Shown here: in pieces, positions 44,561 to 59,500 of the stretch
How the letters are laid out: each line of letters starts with the position of its first letter
Numbering within the stretch: position 1 is the stretch's first letter
NCBI GenBank assembly: GCA_035235625.1
Contig: CP141144.1
Coordinates: 36,330,014-36,394,013, forward strand
Source: Saururus chinensis
Taxonomy: Eukaryota > Streptophyta > Magnoliopsida > Piperales > Saururaceae
Direction of reading: 5' to 3'
Length of the DNA: 64,000 nt
Notes under the pieces: model-generated
The model's database searches: none
What the model was told of the DNA's origin: nothing
The model's input: only the letters and a program-made list of their open reading frames with translations
Program-made: the position numbers and the translations under genes

Positions 44561-45520
44561 GAAATTGTATATAAATAATTGCATATTAAAAAAACAATAC
44601 ATGTAAATGTCTATCTAATATAGACATAATTATTAATTTAAATATGCATTCATGACATATATTGTATATATAAGATATATAATCATACATATGTACAAAT
44701 ATAGTCCAATACCAATATGATGATATTACACTAAGATACCCAAGAATTCTTCCCAAATTTGAAACAAAAACTAAGGAGATAACATAACGTCCTAACTCCT
44801 AAGTCTTCATTGTTAAGGCCATTTGTGAAGTTTATGTTGAATTTTTATTTGACTTGATGGTTTGCTATTAATTGAGTCTTGAGACAAGAATAGAGCAGAA
44901 GAAGTCGTATTGGATGAAGTTGAATTAGAGTGAGGGATGTTGGTAAATTGGTGCTATAGTTGGATGGGAAGCAAGCCAACCAAAAGAGGAAGAGTTGCAA
45001 TTCAATGGGTACATGATGTTGGTTTTAGATATGTATTGGCTCAGTTGGGTGGCCATGGCTAAATAAAGACGAGTTGGAAAAGAATTTTGCTGGTCACCAA
45101 CTAGGGAAGGCAAGAGCTAGGGTCATCATGGTGCAAGTGTTTGAAGAAAGATTTGGGATTAAATATAGAGGAGTGCGTTCATTGGAGATGAAGAGGAAAA
45201 GTTGGGAGTTTGTTGGAATATGAAGGATAGTGTAAGAGGAAGAGTCGGGTTCCCACAAAATCCGAGATCATGCCAAAAATAAAATGGATCCCCAACTTCT
45301 GGCCAATTCGAAGAAGTTACTTGTGCGATGGATTTTAACTAGTAAGCAGGTGATGAAATGAACTTCAAAGAAGAGAAAATCCTATAAATATCCATCTCTA
45401 ACCCTCTAAATTGTGACTTGTAATACTATAGCAGAGCAGTTGTTTGTGAGCAAAAGCAGAATTTTGAAGATGCGTAATGCTAAGTATATAAATATATATA
45501 CATATATATATACATACTCT
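44561..45520. other. Unassigned spacer
   Basis: AT-rich, with 'atatataca' runs near 44,640-44,700 and 45,486-45,516. The frame at 44,925-45,113 (minus) has no recognisable domain. Nothing else to report. Confidence 0.5.
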
Positions 45521-47500
45521 CACAACCCGGATTTTTAAAAGCATTTTTAAATAGCACGGACGGTAAGTAGAGAGAAATTTTTTTCTTTAAATACAAAACA
45601 AACCCTTCGATTAAATATCTAGGTCATGATAACTGGGGTTCACAAATACGAATATCAAATCATATGATATTATTTAACGTCTAAAAATTCATAAAGACAA
45701 GCTCATCCATCTAAGTATAAGTCTGTCACCCATCTAAAAATAAATAATAGGTTGACTCTCACGCTAAAGATACACTAATGTACCAGAGTTGCAAAAGCAC
45801 AGAATCTTCTTCTTGTGCTCACCTTTCTTGGTCTCACCTGTTGTCGCCTGGAGAATCTGCAACAAACCAAATGAAACAACCACAACTACAACAGTGGAAT
45901 CTCTCCGCTTTCAGGAGAAGAGCTTCCAAAGGACAAAACGTTTCATTAATATTTTTTGAATCGGGCAAACATCTCCAATATTTCCAACAAGATCGGATCT
46001 AGACGTAGTTCTGCTTAAAAACTACACTATACTAAGAAGCATAGCATTACCCATGCAATGCTTAAGTATTTTAAAGAAACCTACCTTTTATGCAAGTCCT
46101 TTAATCGTTCCACTTATCTAATTAACAAGCAATATCAAATAATATTATTAATTATCTCTCAAACCATTGTTCGATAATTAACACTAACAAATCTATATTC
46201 ACTTAGAGACAACTCGCCCGTCGAGAAATCACTAAACACAAGACTCCAATATGCAGAACATCAATATACAATGACACATGTAAAGTAATATACAAAGCAC
46301 TGAATATAACATAGCTCAGAAACATGGGTTGACCTTTAACCAATAAAGACTAACACATTGCACAAGACAACGGACACCATTCAGGAAACAATGCACTAAT
46401 TGTTACCTGAAAAATACCAACTCCCGCTCAAAGGAGTAATTGTATGCTTACAAAAATCCTAGCATCTCTAGAGATTCACTTGGATCAACCATGGGCCTAG
46501 AGATGTAGGTACAAGTTGTGCTCATGGACACACTGGCCGGAGGTAGATGAGCCTTCCATGATGCTCAAAAACCTAGTTTGCATATTTGCAGGGATCCATC
46601 GTCCCAAAGAAATAGAAACCATAAAGGTATGAAAGATTATCGCCATGACTATTATCAGAAATCTTAGCATCTCTAGAGATCCACTTGGATCAGCCATGGG
46701 CCTAGAGATGTAGGTACCAGCTATACTCATGGACACATTGGCCGGAGGTAGATGAGCCTTCCATGATGCTCAAAAACCTGGTTTGCACATCCGCAAGGAT
46801 CCATCATCCCAAAGAAATGGAGACCAAGAGTGTCAAAATATCTGCCATGGTTATTACTATGAGCTTAAACTTTGACTCTGAGAACATCCCATAACCACCC
46901 TCAGTTCATTAACCAAGATAAAATCCTATGTTAGGGCCCCGTTCGCTCCATGAACTGGTCCCAACCCTAAAGAGGGTATTTTTGTTATTATCTTGATTAG
47001 GTGTTCTTCCCCCAATCCAAAGATAACCAAAATCTCTTGATTAGTCTTTATTAACCTTAAGTTACTGATATAACTTAAAATATCAATAATAAAAGCATAC
47101 ATCAACATAATCAACATAAATAACGTGCATTCACACCAATGCATAAATAATGAATAAGGGCCCATTGCACTCATTTGCAAGGCTAGGGCTCAATGAATTC
47201 AAGCCAGAAAGTGTAGATAACTCTAACGCTTCCCGTGAGTTACGTATATAACACTCTAGTCGATTGATGCACTTGATTTCAAACACATGTAACACACTGC
47301 ATTAAACCTTGAGAATTATGGTTCTTCCCCTTGTTTCCCATGACACTGTGACCTGTCATGGTCATTTGTAATTTGTTTTGATTTATTCTAACTATTTGAA
47401 CTTACTAAACCGGACCCGGTTCAGTTGGAGCATAAGTTCTTTGTTTTTTTTAGACTTTTGGCCCTAAAACCCAGCCCACTGACCCGGTTTCGGGCTGGGT
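45521..47500 (-). mobile_element. Gypsy LTR fragment, inverted relative of 364-3836
   Basis: On the minus strand it ends CCGGGTTGTGAGA near 45,524. Positions 46,900 to 45,540 match 2,755-3,836 through 'gagcatcatggaaggctcat', 'cctccggccagtgtgtccat', 'ttacatgtgtca', 'gagttgtctctaagtgaata', 'gatccgatcttgttgga' and 'tggaagctcttct'. A segment of about 207 bp is duplicated in tandem (46,450-46,655; 46,656-46,865), single-copy in the other. Its outer part (46,900-47,500) is not matched elsewhere in the window. It is cut by the satellite at 47,500. Confidence 0.72.
46450..46865 (-). repeat. Tandem duplication of about 207 bp inside the LTR fragment
   Basis: Both copies contain 'cttagcatctctagagat', 'cttggatcanccatgggc', 'ctagagatgtaggtac', 'ggccggaggtagatgagc' and 'cttccatgatgctcaaaaac'. 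They differ by about one base in ten. Confidence 0.85.
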
Positions 47501-50500
47501 CGTAAGAATGAATCAAACGCACTAAATGATGAACCAATTGGATAGCTTTTGGTAAAGTTATATTATTTTAAACGATCAAAATGGAAGTTCATTAAGAATG
47601 TGCACAAATTATTGTATGGTTTGAAGTTTACAAAGTCCTCCTATTAATTTGTTATGTTCGTAATAACGAATCAAATTGACGAAGTGATACAACAATATGA
47701 TCATTCCTCCTTAATGTATGTAACTTCATTCTCTTAACTATTTTAAAAACAAAGGACACACGATCATTACGAATGTGTATTTATATGCTTAAAATAAATA
47801 TGTCCACATTTGGTAAGTTGGTATGAATGAATCAAACATACTAAACAATGAACAAATTGGACAACTTTTGTTCTCATTATATTCTTTTAATGAATTAAAA
47901 TAAAAGTTCATTAAGAATGCGTATAAATCATTATATCAATTAATATTTTAAGAGACCTCCTATTAGTTTGTTACTTTAGTAATAATGAAGCAAATAGAAA
48001 AAGTGATACTCCCATTTGACCATTCTTCCTTAAGTTATTTAATGTTTAATTAGTTTTTCACATTTAATTAGTTTTTTAACAATAGACTAACATCATCACA
48101 AATATGTACTTAATTATTTAAAAAAATAACTCTTCATTTGTTAAGCTCGTAAGAATGAATAAATGCACTACACGATGAACAAATCCGACCACTTTTAGTC
48201 AACTTATATCCTTTTTATAGGTTACAACCAAAGTTCATTAAGAATATGCAAATCATTATATCATTTAAAGTTTAAAAGGTCCTACTATTCATTTTTTACG
48301 TTCATAGTAATGAACTAAATGAAAAAATTGATAGCTTAATTTGATCATTCTTCCTTAACCTATATGATTTTATTCACATAACTAAATTTAGAATAAAGCA
48401 CAAAAGCTCGTCACTAATATCTATTTAATTATTTTAAATAAATATGTACTCATTTTCTAACTTCGTAGTAATTAGCCAAACATATTAAATGAAGAGCCAA
48501 TCGGACCAATTTGGGTCAAGTTATATCCTTTTTATCGCTTAAAGCCAAAGTTTGTTGAGAATGTGAACAAATTGTTATATTTTTTAAATATTTTATAATA
48601 ACGAATCTAATGGACAAAGTAATACCACAATTTAACTACTTGTCCTTAACTTATATGATTTTATTCACTTGACCTGATTCAGAACAAAGCACCATAGCTC
48701 GTTACAAATGTGTATTTATTTGTTTTAAATAAATACGTACTCATTTGCTATATTTGTAAAAATTATTCAAATGTACAAAATGACGAACCAATTGAACATT
48801 TTTTGTTAAATTATATCCTTTTAATTAATTAAAACTAAAGATCATTAATAATGTGCACAAATTGTTATATAGCTTAAAGTTTAGGGAGTCCTCATATTCA
48901 TTTGTTATGTTTGTAATAACGAATTAAAAGGACAAAGTGATACCACAATTTGACCGTTCCTCCTTAACTTATGCAACATCATTCGCTTAACTATTTTTAA
49001 AGCAAAGCACCCACGATCATCACAAATGTGTATTTATATGTTTAAAATAAAAATGTCCTCATTTGCTGAGTTGGTACGAATAAATAAAATGCATTTAGCG
49101 ATGAATAAATGGGACCACTTTTGGTTTAGTTATATTCTTTTAATGGATTAAAACTGAAGTTCATTAGGATGTGTATAAATCATTATATCATTAAATGGTT
49201 AAATAGACCTCCCATTAACTTGTTACTTCAATAATAATGAATCAAATGGAAAAAGTGATACAACAATTTGACCCTTCTTCCATCACTTATTTGATTTCAT
49301 TCATTTAACTAGTTTTAGAACAAAACATCATTGTTCGTCACAAACATGTATTAAATTATTTAAGAAAAATAAGTACTCATTTCTTAAGCTCGTTAGAATG
49401 AGCTAAATGCACAAAACGACAACCAATCTTACCACTTTTGGTCAACTTATATCCTTTCTATCAATTTCAATCAAAGTTTGTTAAAAAGATGCACAAATCA
49501 TTATACTATTTAAAGTTTAAAGAGTCATATTCATTTGTTACGTCCATAGTAACAAACCAAATGAACAAAGTGATAGCTTCATTTGACCGTTCTTCCTTAA
49601 CTTATATAATTTTATTCGGTTAACTAGATTTAGAATAAAGCATAAAACCACGTCAAGAATATCTATTAATGTTTTTAAATAAATACGTACCCAGTTTCTA
49701 TGTTCGTAATAATTAATAAAACGTATTAACAACAAACCAATTAGACCAATTTAGGTCTAGTTATATCCTTTTATTTACTTAAAGCCGAAATTCGTTGAGA
49801 ATGTGCACAAATTGTTATATCTTTTAAAGTTTAAAGAGACTACCTAATTATTTGTTATGTTCGTAATAACAAATCAAATGGACCAAGTGATACTACAATT
49901 TAACAGGTCTTCCTTAACTCATATGATTTCATTCGCTTAACTACATTTAGAACAAAGCACCATATCTCATCACAAATGTATATTTAATTAAATTAAATAA
50001 ATATGTACTCATTTGCTAAGTTTGTAAAGATGAATTAAATGTACTAAATGATGAACCAATCGGACGTTTTTTGGTAATGTTATATCCTTTTAATCAATTA
50101 AAATTGAAGTTCATTAAGAATGTACACAAATTGTTATATCATTTAAGGTGCTCAAATCGTTATATCGTCTAAAGTATAAAGAGACCTAATATTTATTTGT
50201 TAAATTCGTAATAATAAATCAAATCAACAAAGTGATAACACAATTTGATTGTTCTTCCATAACTTATAAAATTTCATTCACTTAGCAAGATTTACAACAA
50301 GGCACCAAAGCTGATATGTATGTGTATTTAATAGTTTTAAATAAACACGTACCCAGTTTCTACGTTCGTTAGAATGAATCAAACATACTAAACAACAAAC
50401 TTATCAAGCAACCTTTTATTAAGTTATATCCTTTTAATTGATTAAAACCGAAGTTCATTAAAAATATGTACAAATCATTATATCATATAAAGTCTAAAGG

Positions 50501-53500
50501 GGCCTCGAATTCATTTGTTACTCTCGTAATAACTAATCAAATGGACAAAATGATATAGCAATTTGACTGTCCTTCCTTAGCTTATATGATTTCATTTCCT
50601 TAACTAGATTTAGAATAAAGGACCAAAGCTCGTCCCAAATGTGCATTTAATTATTTTAACTATTTACATACTCGCAAAGTTCATCAGAATGAATCAAAGG
50701 AACTAAATGACAATCCAATATGGCAATTTTTAGTCAACTTATATCATTCTTATTTTACAACCGAAGTTCGTTAAGAATATGCACAAATCATTATATTGGT
50801 TAAGATTTAAAGAGACCTCCTATTAATTTCTTACGTTCATAATGAAGAATTAAATAGATAAAGTGATACTACAATTTGACTATTCTTCCGTAACTTATTT
50901 TATTTCATTCATTTAGATAAATTTAGAAAAAAACACCAATGCTCGTCATGAATGTGTATTTAATTATTTTAAATAAATACATATGCATTTGCTAAGTTAG
51001 TGAGAATGAATTAAACGTACTAAACAATAAACCAATTGGACAACTTTTAGTCACATACCATTTTTATCAATTATAATAAAAGTTAATTAAGAATATGCAC
51101 AAATCATTATATCTTTTAAAATTTATAGAGTCTTCCTATTCATTTGTTATGCTCATAGTAATGAACCAAATGAATAAAGTGATAGCTTAATTTGACCATT
51201 CATCCTTAAGTTATATGATTTCATTCTGTTAATATATAACAAAGCACCAGAGCTCGTCAATTAATGTCTATTTAATTATTTTAGATAAATATGTACTCAT
51301 CTTCTACATTTGTAATAATTAATTAAATATATTAAATGACAAACCAATCGGAATACATTTGGTCAAGTTATATCCTTTTAATTAATTAAAGCCAAAGTTC
51401 ATTGAGAATGTACACAAATCGTTATATCTTTTAAAGTTTAAAAAGATTTCTTAATCATTTGTTACATACGCAATAATGAATCAAATAGACAAAATGATAG
51501 TACAATTTCACCACTCTTTTTTAACTTATATGATTTCATTCGCTTAACAAGTAACAAAGGACCAAAGCTGATCGTAAATATGTATTTAATTATTTTTAAT
51601 AAAGACGTACTTATTTGATAAGTTCTTAACAATAAATCAAATGCACTAAATGATGAACCACTTTTGATTGAGTTATATCCCTGTAAACGATTAAAACCGA
51701 AGTTCATTAGGAATGTGTATGAATCTTTATATTGTTTAAATTTTAAAGAGACTTCCCTTTCATTTGTTGCATTCATAATGACAAATCAAATGGACAAAGT
51801 GATACCACAATTTGACCTTTCTTCCTTAACTTATTTTTTTCATTTGCTTAACTAGATTTAGATCAAAGCACCAAAACTTATAACGAATTTGTATTTAATT
51901 ATTCTAGTTAAATATGCATATGCTAAGCTAGTGAAAATGAATCAAATGCACTAAACAATGAACCAACTAGACGAATTTTAATCAACTTATATCCTATTTA
52001 TCGATTACAACCGAAGTTCATTAATAATATTCACAAATCATTGTATCGGTTAAAGTTTAATGAGTCCTCATATTTATTTGTTACGTTCATAGTAACAAAC
52101 CAAATGAACAAAGTGATACCTTAATTTGACCATTCATCCTTAGCATAAATGATTTTATTCGCTTAACTAGATTTCAAACAAAGCACCAAAACTTGTCACG
52201 AATGTCAATTTAATTGTTTTAAATAAATATGTACTCATTTTCCAAGATCATAATAATTAATCAAACATATTAAATGACAATTAAATTAAACCACTTTTGG
52301 TCAAGTTATATACATTTAATCGATTAAATTCAATATTTGTTGAGAACGTGAACAAATCGTAATAACTTTTAAAGTTAAAAGAGCCTCCAAATTATTTGTT
52401 ATGTTTGTAATATTGAATCAAATGGACAAACTTATATTATTTCTTTAGCATAACTAGATTAAGAACAAAGCACTAAAGTTTGTCACAAATGTGTATTAAA
52501 TTATTTTGAATAAATACATACTCATTTGCTATGTTTATAAAAATGAATCAAATGCACTAAACGATGAACTAATTGAATAAATTTTGGTTAAGTTATTTCC
52601 ATTTAATCGAATAAAACCAAAGTTTGTTAAGAATGTGCACAAATCCTTATATTGTTTAAAGTTTAATGAGTCCTCCCATTTATTTGTTGCATTCGTAATA
52701 AGGAATCAAATAGAAAAAGCTATACTACAATTTTACCATTCATCCTTGACTTATGTAACTTCATTTACTTAACTAGCTTTAGATCAAAGCACCCATGATT
52801 GTCACGAATTTGTTTTTAACTGTTAAAAATAAACCCGTACTCATCTGGCAAGTTTGTATGATTGAATCAAGCGCACTAAACAACGAACAAAACAAACAAA
52901 TTTTGGTCTATTTATATCCTTTTAATCGATTAAATCTAAAGTTTGTTATGAATGTCTAGAAATTATTATATCGTTTAAAGAGACCTCCCATTACTTTACT
53001 ACTTTCATAATGACGAATCAAATAAAAAAGTGATACTACAATTTGATCATTCTTCCTTAACATATGTGATTTCTTTTACTTAACTTATTTTAGAACAAAA
53101 CACCAAAGCTCGTTACTAATAAGTATTTAATTATTTTTAAAAAATATGTACTCATTTGTTAACCTAGTAAGAGTGAATGAAATATACTACATGATGAACA
53201 AATTGGACCACATTTTTCCTAGTTATATTAATTTATTGATAAAAAGTAAAATTCATCAACCATGTATACAAATTGTTATATCGTTTAGTTTAAAAAGTCC
53301 TCACATTTATTTATAACATTGGTAATGACGAATAAAATGGAGAAAGTGATAGCTCAATTTGACCATTCTTTCTTATAAGATTTCATTTGCTTAAGAAGAC
53401 TTTGAACAAAGGACAAAAGCTCATCACGAATATGTATTTAATTATTTTTAATAAATACATACTTATTTGATAAGTTCTTAAGAATAAATCAAATGCACTA

Positions 53501-56500
53501 AATGATAAACCAATCGGACCACATTTTGTCAATTTATATCCTTTTAATTTATAAAAACCAAAGCTCGTTAGGAACGTACACAAATCGTTATAACATCTAA
53601 AGTTTAAAGAGACCTTATATTTATTTATTACATTCGTAATAATGAATAAAATAGACAATGTGATTACACACTTTGATTGTATTTCTATAACTTATATTAT
53701 TTCATTCACTTAACAAGGTTTAGAACAATGCACCAAAAATTGACACATATGTGTATTTAATAGTTTTTAATAAATACGTACTCATTTACTAAGTTCATGA
53801 GAATGAATTTAATGCACTAATGGACGAACTAATCAGACCACTATTATTCAACTTATATCCTTTTAAACAATTAAAACCAAAGTTTGTTACAAAAGTGCTT
53901 AAATTGTTATAATGTTTAAAGTTTAAAGAGAGTACATATTTATTTGTTACATTTGTAATAACGAAAAAATAGACAAAACGATACCAAAATTTAACCATTC
54001 TTCATAAACTTATGTGATTTCATTCACTGAGCTTGTTTTAGAACAAAATACTAAAGCTCTTCATTAATGTATATTTATTTATTTTAAGTAAATACATATA
54101 CATTTTTTAAGTTCGTAAAAATGAATCAAATGCAATAAATGATGATGAAATCAGATCACTTCTAGTTGAGTTATTTCCTTTTAATTGATTAAAACTAAAG
54201 TTTGTTAAAAATGTTCACAAATCATTTTATCGTTTAAAGTTTAAAGCGACATCTCATTCATTTGTTATGTTCCTATTAAATAATCAAATGGACAAAGTGA
54301 TAGCTAAATTTAACTATTCTTCCATATATAATTTTATTCTTTTAACTAGATTTAGAACAAAGCACCAAAGCTCATCCTCAACTGTTCTTATTATTTTAAA
54401 TATATACATAATCATTTCCTAAATTTATAACAATAAATCAAATTTACTAAACAATGAACAAATTGGACCAGTTTTGGTCAATTTATCTCCTTTTAATCGA
54501 TTCAAATAAAATTTCAATAAGAATATGTATAAATTGTTATACCGTTTAACGTTTAAAGAAACCACCGATTCATTTGTTATATTCGTAATAACTAATTAAA
54601 TGGACAAAGTGATACTGCAATTTCACAACCCTTCCTTAACTTATATGATATCATTTGCTTCACTAGTTTTAGAATAAAGAACAAAAGCCCATCTCGAATG
54701 TACATTTAGTTGTTTTAAATAAATACATACTTATTTGCTCAGTTCATAACAATAAATCAAAGGCACTAAACCATGAATGAATTAGACAACTTTTTGTCAA
54801 GTGATAACAATTTAAACCGAAGTTTATTAAGAATGTACACAAATCATAATATTATTTAAACTTTAAATAGACCTCCCATTCATTTGTTACGTTCATAATG
54901 ATGAATCAAATAAATAAAGTGACACAACAATTTGACCATTCTTCCTTAACTTATTTTATTTGATTTTATAAACTAGATTTAGACCAAAGCACAAAAGCTC
55001 TTCGTGAATGTGTATTTAATTATTTTAAAAAAATGTGCATGGATTTGTTAAGTTTATGAGAATGAATCAAATGTACTAAACGATGAACTAATCGGATGAC
55101 TTTTAGTAAACTTATATTTTTTTATATATTATAACCAAAGTTTATTAAGAATATACACAATTTGTTATATCGTTTAAAGTTTAGAGAGTCCTCCTACTCA
55201 TTTGTTATGATGACCAAATGAACTAAGTGATAGCTTAATTTGACCGTTCTTCATTAAGTTATATGATTTTATTCGCTTAACTGGATTTAAAACAAACACC
55301 AAAGCTCATCATAATGTTTATTTAATTATTTTGAATAAGTACATACTCATTTTCTAAGTTCATAATAATTAATCAAATGAATTAAACGACGAACTAATTA
55401 GACCACTTTTTGTCAAATTATATCATTTTAATCGATTAAAGAGGAAGTTCATTGAGAATGTGCTCAAATCGTTATATCTTTTAAAGTTTAAAGAGACTTC
55501 CTAATTATTTCTTACATACTTAATAAGAAATCACATGGACAAAATTTAATAGCTCTTCCTTAACTTATATATTTTTATTTACTCAACTACATTTAGAAGA
55601 AGCACCAAAGCTTGTCACGATTGTTTATTTAATTTTTTAAATAAATATGTAGTAATTTACTAAGATTATAAAATTAATCAAATGCACTAAATGAGAAACC
55701 AATTAGACAACTTTTGATCATGTTATACTATTTTAATCGATTAAAGTCAAACTTCGTATAGAATGTGCACAAATCGTTATATCGTTTAAATTTAAAGAGA
55801 CCTCTAATTTATGTATTACATTTGTAATACCGAATCAAATAATCAAAGTAATATTACAATTTGACCATCCTTCCTTAACTTTTATGATTTTATTCACTTA
55901 ACTATATTTAGAATAAAAGACCAAAGTTCGCCACGAACAAGCATTTAATTATTTTAAATAAATAATAACTCACTTTCAACCACTTTTGGTCAATTTACAT
56001 CCTTTAAAACAATTAAAATCAAAGTTCAATAAGAATGTACACAAATCTTTATATTGCTTAAAGTTTTAAGAGTCCCCATTCAATTGTTACCACAATTTCA
56101 CCATTCTTCCTTAACTTATTTTATTTTATTTATTTAACTAGATTTAGAACAAAATATCAAATCTCGTCACAAATGTCTATTTAATTATTTGAAATAAGTA
56201 CATGCTTACTAAGTTCATAAAAATGAATCAAATACATCAAAGGACAAACCAAACGGATAAAACTTAAAGAATTATATCCTTTTTATCGATTACAATTGAA
56301 GTTCGTTAAGAATATGCATAAATCATTTTATCGGTTAAAGCTTAAAGAGTCATATTGATTTGTTACGCTTATAGTAACAAACCAAATGAAAAAAGTGATA
56401 GCACAATTTGACCATTCTTCCTCAACTTATATGATTTTATTTCCATAACTAGATTTAGAATAAATACTAAAGCTCATGACGAATGTCTATTAATTATTTG

Positions 56501-59500
56501 AAATAAATACATACTCATTTTATAAGTTCGTAATAATTAATCACATTTATTAAACCACCAAGCAATAGAATGAATTTTTGTCTAGTAATATCCTTTTAAT
56601 AATTAAAGCCAAATTTCATTGAGATTGTATAGAAATCGTCATATCATTTAAAGTTTAAAGAGGCCTCTCATATATATGTTATGTTCGTAATAATGAATCA
56701 AATAGACAAAGTGATTACCCAATTTGACCATTCCTCCTTAACTTATTTGATTTCATTTGTTTTACTAGATTTAGAATAAAGCACCAAAAATTGTCACGAA
56801 TATGTATTATTTTAAATAAATATATACACATTTACTATGTTCGATTGAATAAATCAAATGTATTAAATGATGAACAAATCAGACCACTTTTGTTGAACTT
56901 GTATCCTTTTAATTAACTAAAACTTAAGTTCGTTGAGAATGTACATAAATCATTAGATTATTTAAAGTTTAAAGAGACTACCTATTCATTCGTTATGTTC
57001 ATAAAAATGAATCAAATAAACAAAATGATACAACAATTGGTTGTTCTTCCTTAACTTATATGATTTTATTCGCTTGACTATATTTAGAATAAAACACCAA
57101 AGCTCTTCACGAATGTCTATTTAATTATTTCAAATAAATTTGTACTTATTTTCTCAGTTCATAATAATTAATCAAATGTATTAAATGAGGAATCAATCAG
57201 ACTAAATTTTGTCAAGTTATGTACTTTCCATTGGTTAAAGCCGAAGTTCGTTGAGAATTTGAACAAATCGTTATATCTTTTGAAAATTAAAGAGACCTCC
57301 TAATTATTAGTTATGTTCATAATAACGAATCAAAAGGACAAAGTGATTCCACAACATAACCGCTCTTCCTAAATGTATATGATTTCATTCTCTTAACTAA
57401 ATTTAAAACAAAGCACCAAAGTTCATCACAAATGTGTATTAAATTATTTTAAATTAATATGTACTCATTTGCTATGTTTTTAAAAATGCATCAAACACAC
57501 TAAATAACGAACTAATCAGACAGTTTTTGATCAAGTTTTTTCCTTTTAATCGATTAAAGCCTAAGTTTGTGAAGAATGTGCACAAATCATTATATCATTT
57601 AAATTTTGTAGAACCACCTATTCATTTGTTAAATTCGTAATAATGAATGAAATAGACAAGGTGATACCACAATTTGACCGTTCTTCCTAAACTTATGTGA
57701 TTTCATTCACTCAATTTATTTTACAACAAAGAATAAAGGCTTGTCATGAATATATATTTAATTATTTTTAATAAATACGTACTCATTTGCTAAGTTCGTA
57801 AAAATTTATCAAATGCACTAAGTGACATAGAAATCATATCATTTTTGGCCTAGTTATATCATTTTAATTAGTTAAAACTAAAGTTTGTTAAGAATGTGTA
57901 CAAATTGTTATATTATTTAAAGTTTAAAAAGACCTCCTATTTATTTGTAATGTTTCGTGATAACGAATTAAATAGACAAAGTGATGCCAAAATTTCACTA
58001 TTCCAGTAATGATAGGTGATTTCATTTGCTTATATAATTTTAAAACAAAGCATGAAAGCTCATCACGAATGTCTTTTTATTTATTTCAAATAAATACGTA
58101 TTCATTTTCTAAGTTCATAAGAATGAATCAAATGCACTAAGCAAGGAACCAATCAGACTACTTTTGGTCAAGTTATATCCTTTTAATCGATTAAAACCAG
58201 CGTTCATTGCGAATATACACAAATCGTTATATTGTTTAAAGTTTAACAAGTCTTTTTATTCATTTGTTACATTCATAATAATGAATAAAATTTATAAAGT
58301 GATACCACAATTTAACGGTTCATCATTTACTTATTTGACATCCTATACTTAGATAGGTTTGGAACAAAGCACCCAATATCATCATGAATGTGAATTCAAT
58401 TATTTAAAATAAATACGTACACATTTGCTAAGTTGGTTATATTGAATTAAATGCACTAAACGATAAACAAAATAGACAAATTTTGGTCTAGTTATATCCT
58501 CTTAATTGATTCAAACCGAAGTTTAAAAAGAATGTGCATAAATTATTATATCGTTTAAAGTTTAAAGAGACCCCCTATTAACTTGTTACGTTCATAATGA
58601 TGAATTAAATAGAAAAATTGATATTACAATTTCACCATTATTTATTTAATTATGTGATTTTATTTGTGTAACTAGTTTTAGAATAAAGCACCAAAGCTCG
58701 TCACAGATATGTATTTAATTATTTTAAAAAACTACATACTCATCTGTTAAGCTAGTAAGAATTAATGAAACATACTAAACAACAAACAAATAAGACTACA
58801 TTTTGTCTAGTTATATTCTTTTTATTAATAGAAACCCAAATTCATTTTTTATGTTCATAATGACGAATCAAATGGACAAAGTGAGATTAATTTGACTATT
58901 CTTCCTTACGTGATTTCATTTGTTTAACTAAACTTAAAACAAAGCACCAAATCTCGTTATGAATATTTATTTAATTATTTTAAATAAATACTTACTCATT
59001 TACTAAGTTCGTAAGAATTAACCAAACATAGTAAACGACAAACCAATCAAGTCACTTTTGGTCAAGTTATATCATTTCAATCGATTAAAACTAAAGTTTG
59101 CTAGGAATATGCACAAATTGTTATATTGTGTAAAGTTTAAAAATACCTCTTATTTATTTGTTACATTGGTAATAATAAATCAAATTGACAAAGTAATATC
59201 ACAATTTGACCATTCTTTCAGAACTTATATAATTTTATTCACTTAACTAGATATAGAACAAGGCTCCAAAGCTCGACACATATGTGTATTTGACAGTTTT
59301 AAATAACTACTTACTCATTTCTTAAGTTTGTAAGAATGAATCAAGTACACTAAACGATGAACCAATCAGACAACTTTTTGTTAAGTTATATCATTTTATT
59401 TGATCAAAATTAAAGTTTGTTAAAACTGTGCAGAAATCGTTATATTGTTTAAAGTTTAAACTTTAAATAGTCTTCCTATTTATTTGTTACATTCGTAATA

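Noticed and set aside
46920-47000. Telomere-like repeats
   Set aside because: Only a single 'ccctaa'-like motif occurs near 46,970, not a tandem array.
49438-59246. Recurring frame of about 62 codons (M/L-VKLYPFNRLKP...) in several satellite monomers
   Set aside because: The frames begin at TTG, not ATG, the monomer length (about 319) does not keep frame, and most monomers have stops. The likeness follows from shared ancestry of the repeats.
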